Source: Streptomyces griseomycini (GTDB lineage: Bacteria; Actinomycetota; Actinomycetes; Streptomycetales; Streptomycetaceae). From it: a stretch of 64,000 bases of DNA. The stretch spans positions 39,609 to 103,608 of the forward strand of contig NZ_JACHJI010000003.1 in NCBI RefSeq assembly GCF_014203535.1. The letters run 5' to 3'. Under the pieces are notes generated by a model. The model saw only the letters and a list, made by a program, of their open reading frames with translations. It was not told the origin of the DNA and ran no database searches. This document shows, piece by piece, positions 45,815-54,891 of the stretch. Both the position numbers and the translations under genes were made by a program. Numbering within the stretch: the stretch's first letter is position 1; the number at the start of each line of letters is the position of its first letter.

Positions 45815-46282
45815 ATGGCACCGAACATCGCGACGAACACCCGTGTCTCCCTCGACGAGTTGCTGGACTTCGTGCGGCCCCGGCACCGCGCGATCCTGCT
45901 GACCCGGCGGGCCGACGGCGGTCCCCAGGGCTCGCCGCTGACCTGCGGGGTCGACGACTCGGGCCGGATCGTGGTGTCCACGTACCCGGAGCGCGCCAAG
46001 ACCCGCAACGCGAAGAGGGACGCCCGGGTGAGCCTGATCGTCCTGAGCGACGAGTGGAACGGGCCCTGGGTGCAGGTCGACGGCACCGCCGAGGTCGTGG
46101 ACGCGCCCGACTCGGTGGAACCCCTGGTGGAGTACTACCGGAACATCGCCGGGGAGCACCCCGACTGGGACGAGTACCGGGCCGCGATGGTCAGGCAGGG
46201 CAAGTCGATCATCCGGATCACCCCCGAGCGGTGGGGCCCGGTGGCGACCGGCGGGTTCCCGGCGCGGCTGGTGACCGGCTGA
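45815..46282 (+). CDS. PPOX-class F420/FMN-dependent oxidoreductase
   Basis: The 155-residue split-barrel protein has RPRHRAILLTRRADGGPQGSP, VDDSGRIVVSTYPERAKTRN and DGTAEVVDAPD, typical of the small PPOX-class family that binds F420 or FMN in actinobacteria. The substrate is unknown. It is divergent from the GAF-ANTAR pair and converges on the TetR gene with four bases between stops. Confidence 0.88.
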   Translation: MAPNIATNTRVSLDELLDFVRPRHRAILLTRRADGGPQGSPLTCGVDDSGRIVVSTYPERAKTRNAKRDARVSLIVLSDEWNGPWVQVDGTAEVVDAPDSVEPLVEYYRNIAGEHPDWDEYRAAMVRQGKSIIRITPERWGPVATGGFPARLVTG

Positions 46283-46286
46283 CGCC

Positions 46287-47060
46287 TCATCCCCGCTCGA
46301 CCATCGCCTCGATGCCCGCGACGAGCAGTTCCAGGGCGAAGTCGAAGTCCCGCTCCAGCATCTCCGACACGTTCTCCCCGCCCCGGGCCGCCATGATCCG
46401 CCGGGACTCGGCGAGGACCTCCGCGGCCTGCGGGTCCGGTGCCCGGGTCGCCTCCCGCATGGACTGCCGGAAGTACTCGTCCGCGCTCATCCCGGACGCG
46501 GCCACCCGGGCGAGGAAGTGGCCCTCGATCGTGCCGTAGCCGTAGACGAACTGGAAGACGGCGGCGATCGCGCTGGTCACCCGGTGCGCGGGCAGGTCCG
46601 ACCTGCGGATGACGCGCTGGACGACCCGGGAGAACTCCAGCGCGTTGGGCCCGATGTTGAGGTAGGTGCCGGCCAGCGGCGACAGCCAGGCGTGCCGCAC
46701 CAGCAGGGAGCGGTACTGCCGGGCCAGCGCCCCCAACTGGTCGCGCCAGTCCTCGTCGGCCTCCGGGTCGGGCAGCTCCAGCTCGCCGAAGGCCCGGTCC
46801 AGGGCGAGTTCGAGGAGGTCGTCCTTGGTGTCGACGTACCAGTAGACGGACATCGCCGTCACGTCGAGTTCGGCCGCGAGCCGCCGCATGGAGAACTTGG
46901 CCAGGCCCTCGGCGTCCAGCAGCCGGACGGTGACCTCGGTGATCCGCTCCCGGTCCAGTCCCGACGGCTGCCCGCCGCCGCGTCCGCCCCGGCGGGCCCT
47001 GTCCTCCAGCCAGACGCTGTGCCGCGCCGCCCCCTCGGACCGCTGGGCTGCCCTCACCAT
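46287..47060 (-). CDS. TetR-family transcriptional regulator
   Basis: 257 residues. The DNA-binding domain is RERITEVTVRLLDAEGLAKF ... MSVYWYVDTKDDLLELALD; the C-terminal region follows the TetR_C tetracyclin-repressor-like pattern. The first 30 residues are an Arg-rich extension. It follows the MFS gene by 96 bases in the same direction, so it probably represses that exporter through the dyad at 48697-48731. Confidence 0.9.
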   Translation of the reverse strand: MVRAAQRSEGAARHSVWLEDRARRGGRGGGQPSGLDRERITEVTVRLLDAEGLAKFSMRRLAAELDVTAMSVYWYVDTKDDLLELALDRAFGELELPDPEADEDWRDQLGALARQYRSLLVRHAWLSPLAGTYLNIGPNALEFSRVVQRVIRRSDLPAHRVTSAIAAVFQFVYGYGTIEGHFLARVAASGMSADEYFRQSMREATRAPDPQAAEVLAESRRIMAARGGENVSEMLERDFDFALELLVAGIEAMVERG

Positions 47061-47156
47061 GGCGCACCTTCCTCGACTCGCCGACGCCGGTTCATGCTAG
47101 GCACTTCCGTCGGGGGCGCGCAGACGGCCCGCTTCCGTGCCCGGACGGTCCCGGCG

Positions 47157-48695
47157 TCAGGCCTTCCCCCCGGAGTCCGCCCGGTCCGCCCGGTGCAGCA
47201 ACGCCGCCGCGATCAGCCCGCCGAGCAGCACGGCCGCCGACCCCACCAGCAGACTCGTCTCCAGCCCGGAGGAGAAGGCGTCGGTGATGCGCGTCCGCTC
47301 GCCCTCCGAGTCCGCCGCGGCCAGCGCCACCGGGAGCGAGGTCGCCGCCACCGGCACCAGCGCCGCGAACCGCGCGTTGAGCACCGCGCCCAGCACGGCG
47401 ACCCCGAGCCCGTTGCCGAACTCGGCGAGGGTGCCGTTGATTCCGGCCCCGACGCCCGCCTTCTCGCGGGGGATGGAGCTCATGACCGCGTGCGCCATCA
47501 CCGGGCTGCCGATCGCCGTGCCCGCCCCGATCAGGACCAGACCGAGCAGGGTGCCCGCGTAGCCGTGCTCGGTGAGGGTGGCGACCGACACCAGCCCGCC
47601 CGCCATCATCGCCATGCCGACGGCGATGGAGACCGGGGTGCCCATCCTCCGCGCCCACTTCGTGCCCACGCCCGTGAAGTTGAGGGCGACGACGGTCAGG
47701 GCCATCGGCGCGGTGCGCAGGCCCGCCTCCAGGGGGCCGTAGCCGAGGACGAACTGCAGGTACTGGGTGAGCAGGAAGAGCGCGCCGCCCATGCCGAAGG
47801 TGATCAGCACCAGGCCGCCGACCGCGCCCGTGAACCGGCGGTTGCGGAAGAACTGCAGGTCGAGCATCGGGTGGGGGACCCGGCTCTCCCAGTACGCGAA
47901 GGCACCGAGGACCGCCACGGCCGCGGCCGCCGTGGCCGGCACCCGGCCCGACGCCCAGCCGTGCTCGGGGCCCGAGATGATCGCGTAGACCAGTGCCGCC
48001 ATGCCGATGGTGGAGAGCACGGCGCCGACCAGGTCGGGACGGTCGCCCCGCCGGTTCCCGGACTCGGGGACGCAGGCCACGACGGCGACCAGGGCGAGGG
48101 CCACGACCGGCAGGTTGATCAGGAAGATCGCGCCCCACCAGAAGTGGTTCAGCACGAAGCCGCCGACCAGCGGTCCGGCCGCGAAGCCGAGCGAGTTGAC
48201 GGCGCTCCAGATGCCGATCGCCCTGGGCTGCTCCTCGGGCGTGAAGATCTGCATCACGACGGCGAGGGTCGTGGTCAGCAGCAGCGCGCCGCCGACGCCC
48301 ATGCCGGCCCGCGCCGCGATCAGCTGACCGGACGACCCGGCCAGTCCGGCCACCAGCGACCCCGCGCCGAACAGGGCCAGGCCCACGATCAGCATCCTCT
48401 TGCGGCCGTAGCGGTCGGCGGCGTTGCCCGCGGTGAGCAGCAGACCCGACTGCACCAGGGAGTACGCGTTGATCATCCACTGGATGTCGGCGGTCGACGC
48501 GTCCATCTCCCGGGTGAGCGAGGGGATCGCCACGTTCAGGACGGTGTTGTCCAGCAGCACGGTGAGCTGGGCGAGGCAGATGACACCGAGGATCAGCCAG
48601 CGCCGGGCGTGGCCCGGGGGCTGCTGGGGCGACCGGGACCGCCGCTCGCGGTCCGGGGTCCGGTCGTGGGTGTGCTCCTGGGGGGACGTCGTCAT
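47157..48695 (-). CDS. DHA2-type MFS drug exporter
   Basis: 512 residues with 14 predicted helices. It carries VLLDNTVLNVAIPSL, GNAADRYGRKRMLIVG (motif A) and RAGMGVGGALLLTTTLAVVM. It should export drugs or metabolites with protons. The ATG at 48695 has no ribosome site and follows the promoter-like GGAAGTGCTCTACGGT by few bases, so the mRNA may be leaderless; a GTG at 48704 is an alternative. Confidence 0.92.
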   Translation of the reverse strand: MTTSPQEHTHDRTPDRERRSRSPQQPPGHARRWLILGVICLAQLTVLLDNTVLNVAIPSLTREMDASTADIQWMINAYSLVQSGLLLTAGNAADRYGRKRMLIVGLALFGAGSLVAGLAGSSGQLIAARAGMGVGGALLLTTTLAVVMQIFTPEEQPRAIGIWSAVNSLGFAAGPLVGGFVLNHFWWGAIFLINLPVVALALVAVVACVPESGNRRGDRPDLVGAVLSTIGMAALVYAIISGPEHGWASGRVPATAAAAVAVLGAFAYWESRVPHPMLDLQFFRNRRFTGAVGGLVLITFGMGGALFLLTQYLQFVLGYGPLEAGLRTAPMALTVVALNFTGVGTKWARRMGTPVSIAVGMAMMAGGLVSVATLTEHGYAGTLLGLVLIGAGTAIGSPVMAHAVMSSIPREKAGVGAGINGTLAEFGNGLGVAVLGAVLNARFAALVPVAATSLPVALAAADSEGERTRITDAFSSGLETSLLVGSAAVLLGGLIAAALLHRADRADSGGKA

Positions 48696-48696
48696 G

Positions 48697-48731
48697 TTGT
48701 ACACCGTAGAGCACTTCCTATACAGCGTACA
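48697..48731. promoter_or_regulatory. Probable TetR operator in the MFS promoter
   Basis: Imperfect inverted repeat TGTACACCGTAGAG ... CTATACAGCGTACA with a 7-base centre, overlapping the presumed promoter and start of the MFS gene. The TetR gene downstream is the obvious candidate binder. Confidence 0.6.
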
Positions 48732-48754
48732 ACACAGTGGGGCCGGACACGGGT

Positions 48755-48785
48755 GAGGGCGGTGGCGCCGGATGCCACCGCCCTC
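48755..48785 (-). terminator. Terminator of the OmpR-HK-GT operon
   Basis: A perfect 12-bp stem GAGGGCGGTGGC / GCCACCGCCCTC with a 7-base loop, 23 bases past the GT39 stop on the minus strand. Confidence 0.85.
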
Positions 48786-48807
48786 GCCCGCCGTCGGCCT
48801 GCGGCCG

Positions 48808-51009
48808 TCAGCCGTCGTCCTTCTGCGTGAGGTCGTAGAAGGTGGCCGAACCGGTCGTCACCTCCTTGAAGTTCTCCTCCACCCAGGACGCGATCTGTGC
48901 GGGGGCGCCGGAGTCGCCGCCCCCGCCCATGCCGCCGCCGGCGACGAAGTAGTGGATCCTCCCCTCCTCCACGTACTCCTTGAACCGGGCGAGCGTCGGG
49001 GACGGGTCGGTGCCGTTGAAACCACCGATCGCCATCACGGGCTCGCCGGTCGCGAGCTGGTAGCTGGCGGCGTTCTGGGCGCCGACGGCCGCGGCGGCCC
49101 AGGTGTAGTCGTCGGCGTCGGCCTCCAGCAGTTCCCTCGCCTCGGAGTCGACGTCCGCGCCGCCGAGGAGACCGCCCGTGCCGCCGCCCCCACCGGGACC
49201 GCCGGGCATGCCGGCCTCGGCGTTGCCGCCGGAGGCGTTCCGCCGGTTCCCGTCCGGGGCCCGGCCGTCCTGGCCGTCCTGGCCGTCCTGGCCGTCCTGG
49301 CCGTCCTGTCCCATGGGTCCGCCGCCGGGGAGGCCACCGGTGCCGTCGCCGCCCGCGCCGGGCGGGGTCTGGCTCTGCCCGCCCTGCTGGCCCCGGCCCC
49401 CGCCGGGGAAGCCGCCGCCCCCACCGGGACCGCCGCCACCCGTGCCCGCCCCCGCCGGACCGGCGGTGACGATCGAACCGGTGTGCGCCTCCTGCACGGT
49501 GGTCAGGGTGTACGCCGTCGGACCGGCCAGCGCGGCCACCAGGCTCAGCCCCGCCGCCGCGAGGGCCGTCCGCCGCCCCACCCCGGCCACGAAGACCATC
49601 CCGAGGGCGCCGACCAGGCCGCCGGCCAGGACCGTCCACTTCAGCCACGGCAGGTAGTCGGGCGTGCGGTTCAGCAGCACGTAGCCCCAGGCCGCCGTCG
49701 CCGTGACGGCGGCGGCCAGGGTGAGCGCGGCCCCGGCCGCGTGCCGCCTCTCCCACAGGGCCGCCGCGCCCATGCCGACCACGGCCGCCAGGTAGGGAGC
49801 GAGGGCCACCGTGTAGTACTGGTGGAAGATGCCCGCCATGAAGCTGAAGACCACCATGGTCGTCAGCAGCGCGCCGCCCCACACCAGGAAGGAGGCGCGG
49901 GCGGGGTCGGTCCGCACGGCCCTGCGGGTGAGGACCAGGCCCGCGACGAGCAGGATCAGCGCGGCGGGCAGCAGCCAGGAGATCTGGCCGCCGATCTCGG
50001 AGCCGAACATCCGGTCCCAGCCGGTCTCGCCCCACCGCCCGCCGCCGCCCATGCCGCCACCGCCGCCGACGCTGCCGGTCTCCTCGCCGTTGAGCCGGCC
50101 GAGGCCGTTGTAGCCGAAGGTCAGCTCCAGGAAGCTGTTGTTCTGCGAACCGCCGACGTACGGGCGCGAGGACGCCGGCCACAGCTCGACGACCGCCACC
50201 CACCAGCCGCCGGAGACGACCAGCGCGACGGCCGCCAGCGCAAGCTGCGCCAGCCGCCTGCCCACCCTCACCGGGGCGCAGGCCCCGTAGGCGACCGCGA
50301 GGGCCGGGAGGACCAGGAAGGCCTGGAGCGTCTTGGCGAGGAAGGCGAAGCCGATCGCGACCCCGGCCCACACCAGCCACTTCGTCCGGCCGTCCTCCAG
50401 GGCCCGGACGACGAGGTGGCAGGCGAGGGACAGCAGCAGCGCCAGCATCGCGTCCGGGTTGTTGAACCGGAACATCAGCGCCGCGACCGGGGTGAGCGCG
50501 AGCACGCCCCCCGCGAGCAGGGCGGCGGCCGGGCCGGAACGGCGGCGCACCGCCGCGTGCACGACGGCGACCGTGCCGACGCCCATGAGCACCTCGGGCA
50601 CGAGGATCGCCCAGGAGTTCAGGCCGAAGATCCTGACGGAGAGCCCCGTCGGCCACAGCGAGGCCGGGGGCTTGTCCACGGTGATGGCGTTCGCCGCGTC
50701 CAGCGAGCCGAAGAAGAACGCCTTCCAGGACTGGCTGCCCGCCTGGGCGGCCGCCGAGTAGAAGGAGTTGGCGTACCCGGAGGCGTTCAGGTCGTACAGG
50801 TAGAGCAGACCGGTCACCAGCAGCAGGCCGAGGAAGGACGGGCGCGCCCAGCGGGGGTCCTCGGGCCGGCCGCGCCACAGGGCGCGGACGGGGGACCGGC
50901 CGGGCCGGCCCGGCGCGGACGCGTCGGTGCGGTGGCGGGGTGCCGTCCGGGGCGGTCCCCAGGCGGCGGGATCCGCCGGGGAACTCGTCTGGTCGTGCTG
51001 CGCGGTCAT
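48808..51009 (-). CDS. GT39-family (ArnT/PMT-like) glycosyltransferase with Gly-rich insert
   Basis: A 733-residue membrane protein. The N-terminal part has LYLYDLNASGYANSFYSAAA and DKPPASLWPTGLSVR, the acidic first-loop region of ArnT/PMT-type enzymes that use polyprenyl-phosphate sugars, and about 11-13 helices. A long extracellular insert rich in Gly, Asp and Gln follows (about 515-610, including five QDG repeats), then a globular C-terminal domain (EARELLEADADDYTW ... ATFYDLTQKDDG). It overlaps the upstream GT2 gene by ATGA. It probably transfers the lipid-linked sugar made by that enzyme. Confidence 0.9.
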   Translation of the reverse strand: MTAQHDQTSSPADPAAWGPPRTAPRHRTDASAPGRPGRSPVRALWRGRPEDPRWARPSFLGLLLVTGLLYLYDLNASGYANSFYSAAAQAGSQSWKAFFFGSLDAANAITVDKPPASLWPTGLSVRIFGLNSWAILVPEVLMGVGTVAVVHAAVRRRSGPAAALLAGGVLALTPVAALMFRFNNPDAMLALLLSLACHLVVRALEDGRTKWLVWAGVAIGFAFLAKTLQAFLVLPALAVAYGACAPVRVGRRLAQLALAAVALVVSGGWWVAVVELWPASSRPYVGGSQNNSFLELTFGYNGLGRLNGEETGSVGGGGGMGGGGRWGETGWDRMFGSEIGGQISWLLPAALILLVAGLVLTRRAVRTDPARASFLVWGGALLTTMVVFSFMAGIFHQYYTVALAPYLAAVVGMGAAALWERRHAAGAALTLAAAVTATAAWGYVLLNRTPDYLPWLKWTVLAGGLVGALGMVFVAGVGRRTALAAAGLSLVAALAGPTAYTLTTVQEAHTGSIVTAGPAGAGTGGGGPGGGGGFPGGGRGQQGGQSQTPPGAGGDGTGGLPGGGPMGQDGQDGQDGQDGQDGRAPDGNRRNASGGNAEAGMPGGPGGGGGTGGLLGGADVDSEARELLEADADDYTWAAAAVGAQNAASYQLATGEPVMAIGGFNGTDPSPTLARFKEYVEEGRIHYFVAGGGMGGGGDSGAPAQIASWVEENFKEVTTGSATFYDLTQKDDG
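49264..49308. repeat. Five perfect 9-bp tandem repeats in the GT39 gene
   Basis: The unit GCCGTCCTG occurs five times in succession, encoding (Gln-Asp-Gly)n on the minus strand in the low-complexity extracellular insert. Confidence 0.9.
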
Positions 51010-52493
51010 CGGGGGTCCCCCGGATCGTTCGGATCGTTGTCGGAAGGGCGGAGCGGAGGGGCCGGACGGGTCGGGAGCGCCGGGCGGGCCGGCTCCGCGT
51101 CCGGCCGGAGGCGCGGGGTGGTGTCCCGCCAGGAGCTGCCGGGCGCGGGAGCGTGGAACGCCTCGGTCCCGTGGGGCCGGGCGTCCCGCGGCCGGTGCCA
51201 CACCGTGGATGCCGTGGATGCCGTGGGAGCCGTGGGTGCGTACGCCTCGCCGGGTCCGCGCTCGGGGAACACCCACGCCCGGAAGAGCAGGAACCGCAGC
51301 ACCGTCGCCGCGAGGTTGGCGGCGATCAGGACCGCCAGCTCGGTGGAGTGGGCGGGTTCGGCCGTCGCCGTGTTCAGCGCGGCGAGCGAGCCGCTGGTCA
51401 GGGCGAGGCCGATGCCGAGGACGACCAGCCCCTGCGCCTGGTGCCGCATCGCGCCGCCGCGCCCCCGCACCCGGAAGGTGAGCCGCCGGTTGGCGGCGGT
51501 GTTGGCGACCGCCGAGACCAGCAGGGCGAGCCCGTTGGCGGTCTGGGAGCCGGTGAAGGTCCTGAAGCCGCTGTAGAGCAGCAGGTAGAAGAGGGTGGAC
51601 AGCGCCCCGACGACACAGAAGCCGGCCAACTGGCGGGCCAGTCCCTGCGGCACGTCCTCGATGTCCCGGTCGCGCGGGTCGTCGCCGAAGGGACGCGCGA
51701 GCCGGTCCAGCGGGAGCGAACCGGTGGCGAGGGCCCGGCCCACCCGCCACACGCCCTTGAGGTCGTCGGTCGCCGTCCGCACGATGTGCACGGTCGAGTC
51801 GGGGTCGTCGACCCAGTCGACCGGCACCTCGTGGATCCGCAGCCCGGCCCGCTCGGCGAGCACCAGCAGCTCGGTGTCGAAGAACCAGCCGCTGTCCTCC
51901 ACCAGCGGCAGCAGCACCTGGGCGACGTCACGGCGGATCGCCTTGAACCCGCACTGCGCGTCGGAGAACCGCGCCTGGAGCGAACCGCGCAGGATCAGGT
52001 TGTAGGAACGGCTGATGAACTCCCGCTTGGCGCCGCGCACGACCCGGGAACTCCGGCTCAGCCGGGAGCCGATGGCGAGGTCCGAGTGGCCGGAGATCAG
52101 CGGGGCCACCAGGGGCAGCAGCGCGTTGAGGTCGGTGGACAGGTCCACGTCCATGTAGGCGAGGACGGGGGCGTCCGAGGCCGACCAGACGGTCCGCAGC
52201 GCCCGGCCGCGTCCCTTCTGCTCCAGCCGGACGGACCTGACCTCCGCCATCCCCTCCGCCAGCCGCCCGGCCACGTGCGGGGTGCCGTCCGTGGACGCGT
52301 TGTCGGCGACCGTGATGCGGAAGGCGTAGGGGAAGGTGCGGGTGAGGTGCTCGTGCAGCCGGCGGACGCACGGCCGGAGGTCCTTCTCCTCGTTGTGGAC
52401 GGGGATCACTACGTCCAGGACCGGTGTGCCGGCTCCGGCGGCCGGGAGGTGCTCCCGTGCCGGCAGGGTGCCGGGAGAGGAATCGGTTCGCAT
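51006..52493 (-). CDS. Polyprenol-phosphate glycosyltransferase (GT2) fused to GtrA-like membrane domain
   Basis: 495 residues. Residues about 20-270 form a GT2 dolichol-phosphate-mannose-synthase-like enzyme: LDVVIPVHNEEKDLRPCVRR, VADNASTDGTPHVA, AYMDVDLSTDLNALLPLV (DxD), RFSDAQCGFKAIRRDVA. A GtrA-like domain with four helices follows (LAGFCVVGALSTLFYLLLYS ... FLLFRAWVFPERGP), then a Pro-rich tail. It makes and flips a lipid-linked sugar, presumably for the GT39 protein. Third gene of a four-gene operon; the ribosome site GGAGAG before ATG 52493 fixes the start. Confidence 0.92.
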   Translation of the reverse strand: MRTDSSPGTLPAREHLPAAGAGTPVLDVVIPVHNEEKDLRPCVRRLHEHLTRTFPYAFRITVADNASTDGTPHVAGRLAEGMAEVRSVRLEQKGRGRALRTVWSASDAPVLAYMDVDLSTDLNALLPLVAPLISGHSDLAIGSRLSRSSRVVRGAKREFISRSYNLILRGSLQARFSDAQCGFKAIRRDVAQVLLPLVEDSGWFFDTELLVLAERAGLRIHEVPVDWVDDPDSTVHIVRTATDDLKGVWRVGRALATGSLPLDRLARPFGDDPRDRDIEDVPQGLARQLAGFCVVGALSTLFYLLLYSGFRTFTGSQTANGLALLVSAVANTAANRRLTFRVRGRGGAMRHQAQGLVVLGIGLALTSGSLAALNTATAEPAHSTELAVLIAANLAATVLRFLLFRAWVFPERGPGEAYAPTAPTASTASTVWHRPRDARPHGTEAFHAPAPGSSWRDTTPRLRPDAEPARPALPTRPAPPLRPSDNDPNDPGDPR

Positions 52494-52507
52494 GGAACCG
52501 ACTCTCC

Positions 52508-54082
52508 TCAGGCGTCCTGTCGCGCCCGTGTGGTGAGGCTGTGCCGTGCCTGTGAGTGCGGCGGCGGGGGCGTCAGGAGCGCCGACGGGGGCTCCACGGC
52601 GGGCAGGTGGAGCGTGAACACGGTCCTGCCGGGCAGGCTGTCGACGGTCACGGCACCGCCGTGCGCGGTCGCCACGGCCTGCACGATGGCCAGGCCGAGA
52701 CCGGTGGAGCCGGTGGCGCGGGTGCGCGCCGAGTCGCCGCGCGCGAACCGTTCGAAGACGTGCGGGAGCAGTTCGGGCGCGATGCCCGGCCCGTCGTCCG
52801 CCACGTCCACGCACAGCCAGGGACCGCTGCGGCGCACCCGGGCGGTGACGGTGGACCCCGGCGGGGTGTGGGTGCGGGCGTTGCCCAGCAGGTTGACCAG
52901 CACCTGCTGGAGCCGGGCGGCGTCCGCGCGCACCGGCGCGGGGTCGTCGGGCAGCTCCAGCCGCCAGACGTGGTCCTGACCGGCCGCGCGGGCGTCGCTG
53001 ACGGTGTCCACGACGAGCGGCACGAGGTCCGTCTCCTCGAACCGCAGGGGCCGCCCGGCGTCCAGGCGGGCGAGCAGCAGCAGGTCCTCGACCAGCAGGG
53101 TCATCCGGCCCGCCTCGGACTCGATCCGCCGCAGCGCGTGCCGGGTGTCGGGGCCGACGTCCTCGCGTCCCCTGCGGGTGAGTTCGGCGTACCCCCGGAT
53201 GGAGGCGAGCGGCGTGCGCAGCTCGTGGCTGGCGTCCGCGACGAACTGCCGCACCCGCGTCTCGCTCTCCTGGCGCGCGTGCAGCGCGCCGTGGACGTGG
53301 TCGAGCATCCGGTTCAGCGCGGCACCGACCCGGCCGACCTCGGTGTGCGGATCGCACTCGGACTCCGGGACCCGCTCCTCGAGGGTCACCTCGCCGCTGT
53401 GCAGGGGGATTTCGGAGACGCGGGCGGCGGTGGCGGCGACCTTGCGGAGGGGCCGGGTGGCGACGCCCACGATGACGGCCCCCGCCAGGGAGGCGGCGAC
53501 GAGGCCGGCCGCGGTGACGCTGGCCTCCACGAGGACCAGGGTGCTGACGGTGCCGGTGACGTCGGAGGTCGGGACGGCGGCGTAGTAGCCGCCGGTGACG
53601 CCGGCGCGGTACTCCACGCGGTAGTCGCCCAGACCGGGCACCTCGACGGTGTGCGCCCGGCCGTCCCGGGGGGCGGAACCCAGCGCGGCCCGCTGCGTCG
53701 CGGTGAGGGGGACCGCCGTCATGCCGCTGATGTCGGTGCTCTCGTCGGACTCCTCGCCGATCCTGGCGTCGACGACGGCTCCGTCCCGCACCTCGGCGAC
53801 GATCGTGCGGCGCGGTTGCGGTCCGTGGGTGACGAACTCGTCGAGGTCCGTCCGCCGGGGGCCCTCGCCCCCGCCGCCGGCCTCGGGGTCGCCCGGCGGC
53901 CCGAAGCCGGACACCCGGTCCGCGATCTCGTGCAGCTGCCCGTCCAGTTGCTCGTACAGGTGCGACCGCAGCGCCAGGGTCGTCACGGTGCCGATCACCG
54001 CGCACACCACGGCGATCAGCACCACGGACGTGACCACGAGCCGCGTCCGCAGGGTCTGCGGACGCCGCCTCCCCGTCCTCAC
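52508..54082 (-). CDS. OmpR-partner sensor histidine kinase
   Basis: 524 residues. Two membrane helices (about 14-38 and 183-208) flank an extracytoplasmic sensor domain. Next come a HAMP region (ATRPLRKVAATAARVSEIPL), HisKA with His286 (FVADASHELRTPLASI), and a HATPase with the N box LLGNARTHTP and G boxes DDGPGIAPE and STGLGLAIV. The GTG start overlaps the response regulator stop (GTGA). It probably senses envelope conditions and regulates the glycosyltransferases of the same operon. Confidence 0.93.
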   Translation of the reverse strand: MRTGRRRPQTLRTRLVVTSVVLIAVVCAVIGTVTTLALRSHLYEQLDGQLHEIADRVSGFGPPGDPEAGGGGEGPRRTDLDEFVTHGPQPRRTIVAEVRDGAVVDARIGEESDESTDISGMTAVPLTATQRAALGSAPRDGRAHTVEVPGLGDYRVEYRAGVTGGYYAAVPTSDVTGTVSTLVLVEASVTAAGLVAASLAGAVIVGVATRPLRKVAATAARVSEIPLHSGEVTLEERVPESECDPHTEVGRVGAALNRMLDHVHGALHARQESETRVRQFVADASHELRTPLASIRGYAELTRRGREDVGPDTRHALRRIESEAGRMTLLVEDLLLLARLDAGRPLRFEETDLVPLVVDTVSDARAAGQDHVWRLELPDDPAPVRADAARLQQVLVNLLGNARTHTPPGSTVTARVRRSGPWLCVDVADDGPGIAPELLPHVFERFARGDSARTRATGSTGLGLAIVQAVATAHGGAVTVDSLPGRTVFTLHLPAVEPPSALLTPPPPHSQARHSLTTRARQDA

Positions 54083-54816
54083 GCCGCGGGCTTGATCATG
54101 TACCCGGCGCCGCGCCGGGTGTGGATCATCGGATCCCGTCCGGCGTCGATCTTCTTGCGCAGGTACGAGATGTACAGCTCGACGACGTTCGCCTGCCCGC
54201 CGAAGTCGTACGACCAGACCCGGTCGAGGATCTGCGCCTTGCTGAGCACGCGCCGCGGGTTGCGCATGAGGAAGCGCAGCAGCTCGAACTCGGTGGCGGT
54301 GAGGTGGATGTACTCCCCGGCCCGGGTGACCTCGTGGCTGTCCTCGTCGAGGGTGAGGTCGCCGACGACCAGCATCGACTCGGACCTCCGGTCGGCCGCC
54401 CCGGAGCGCCGGATCAGGCCGCGCAGCCGCGCGACGACCTCCTCCAGGCTGAACGGCTTGGTGACGTAGTCGTCCCCGCCGGCGGTCAGCCCCGCGATGC
54501 GGTCCTCGACGGCGTCCTTGGCGGTCAGGAACAGCACGGGCACGTCGGGCAGTTCGCGGCGCAGCCGCCCGAGGACGGACAGCCCGTCCATGTCCGGCAG
54601 CATCATGTCCAGGACGACGGCGTCGGGCCGGAACTCGCGCGCGGCCCGGAGGGCGTCCTGACCGTCCCCCGCGCTGCGGATCTGCCAGCCCTCGTACCGC
54701 AGGGCCATGGACAGCAGTTCGGTGATCGACTGCTCGTCGTCCACCACGAGCACCCGGACGGGGCTCCCGTCCGGCCTCAGCAGTTCGGTGCGCCCCCGGG
54801 GCGAGATCGTGGTCAT
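54079..54816 (-). CDS. OmpR/PhoB-family response regulator
   Basis: 245 residues: receiver domain with VVDDEQS, phospho-acceptor Asp70 (VVLDMMLPDMDG) and Lys in YVTKPFSLEE, then a winged-helix output domain (HLTATEFELLRFLMRNPRRVLSK split by memory; NVVELYISYLRKKID; RRGAGYMIK). The ATG at 54816 gives the usual N-terminus. First gene of the RR-HK-GT2-GT39 operon. Confidence 0.94.
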   Translation of the reverse strand: MTTISPRGRTELLRPDGSPVRVLVVDDEQSITELLSMALRYEGWQIRSAGDGQDALRAAREFRPDAVVLDMMLPDMDGLSVLGRLRRELPDVPVLFLTAKDAVEDRIAGLTAGGDDYVTKPFSLEEVVARLRGLIRRSGAADRRSESMLVVGDLTLDEDSHEVTRAGEYIHLTATEFELLRFLMRNPRRVLSKAQILDRVWSYDFGGQANVVELYISYLRKKIDAGRDPMIHTRRGAGYMIKPAA

Positions 54817-54891
54817 ACCGCACACGATGTCGGCGGCCTCTGAGAGCACTCTTTCGGCACTCTGTGTTTTTGCTGAGAAACGTGAGGGGCC

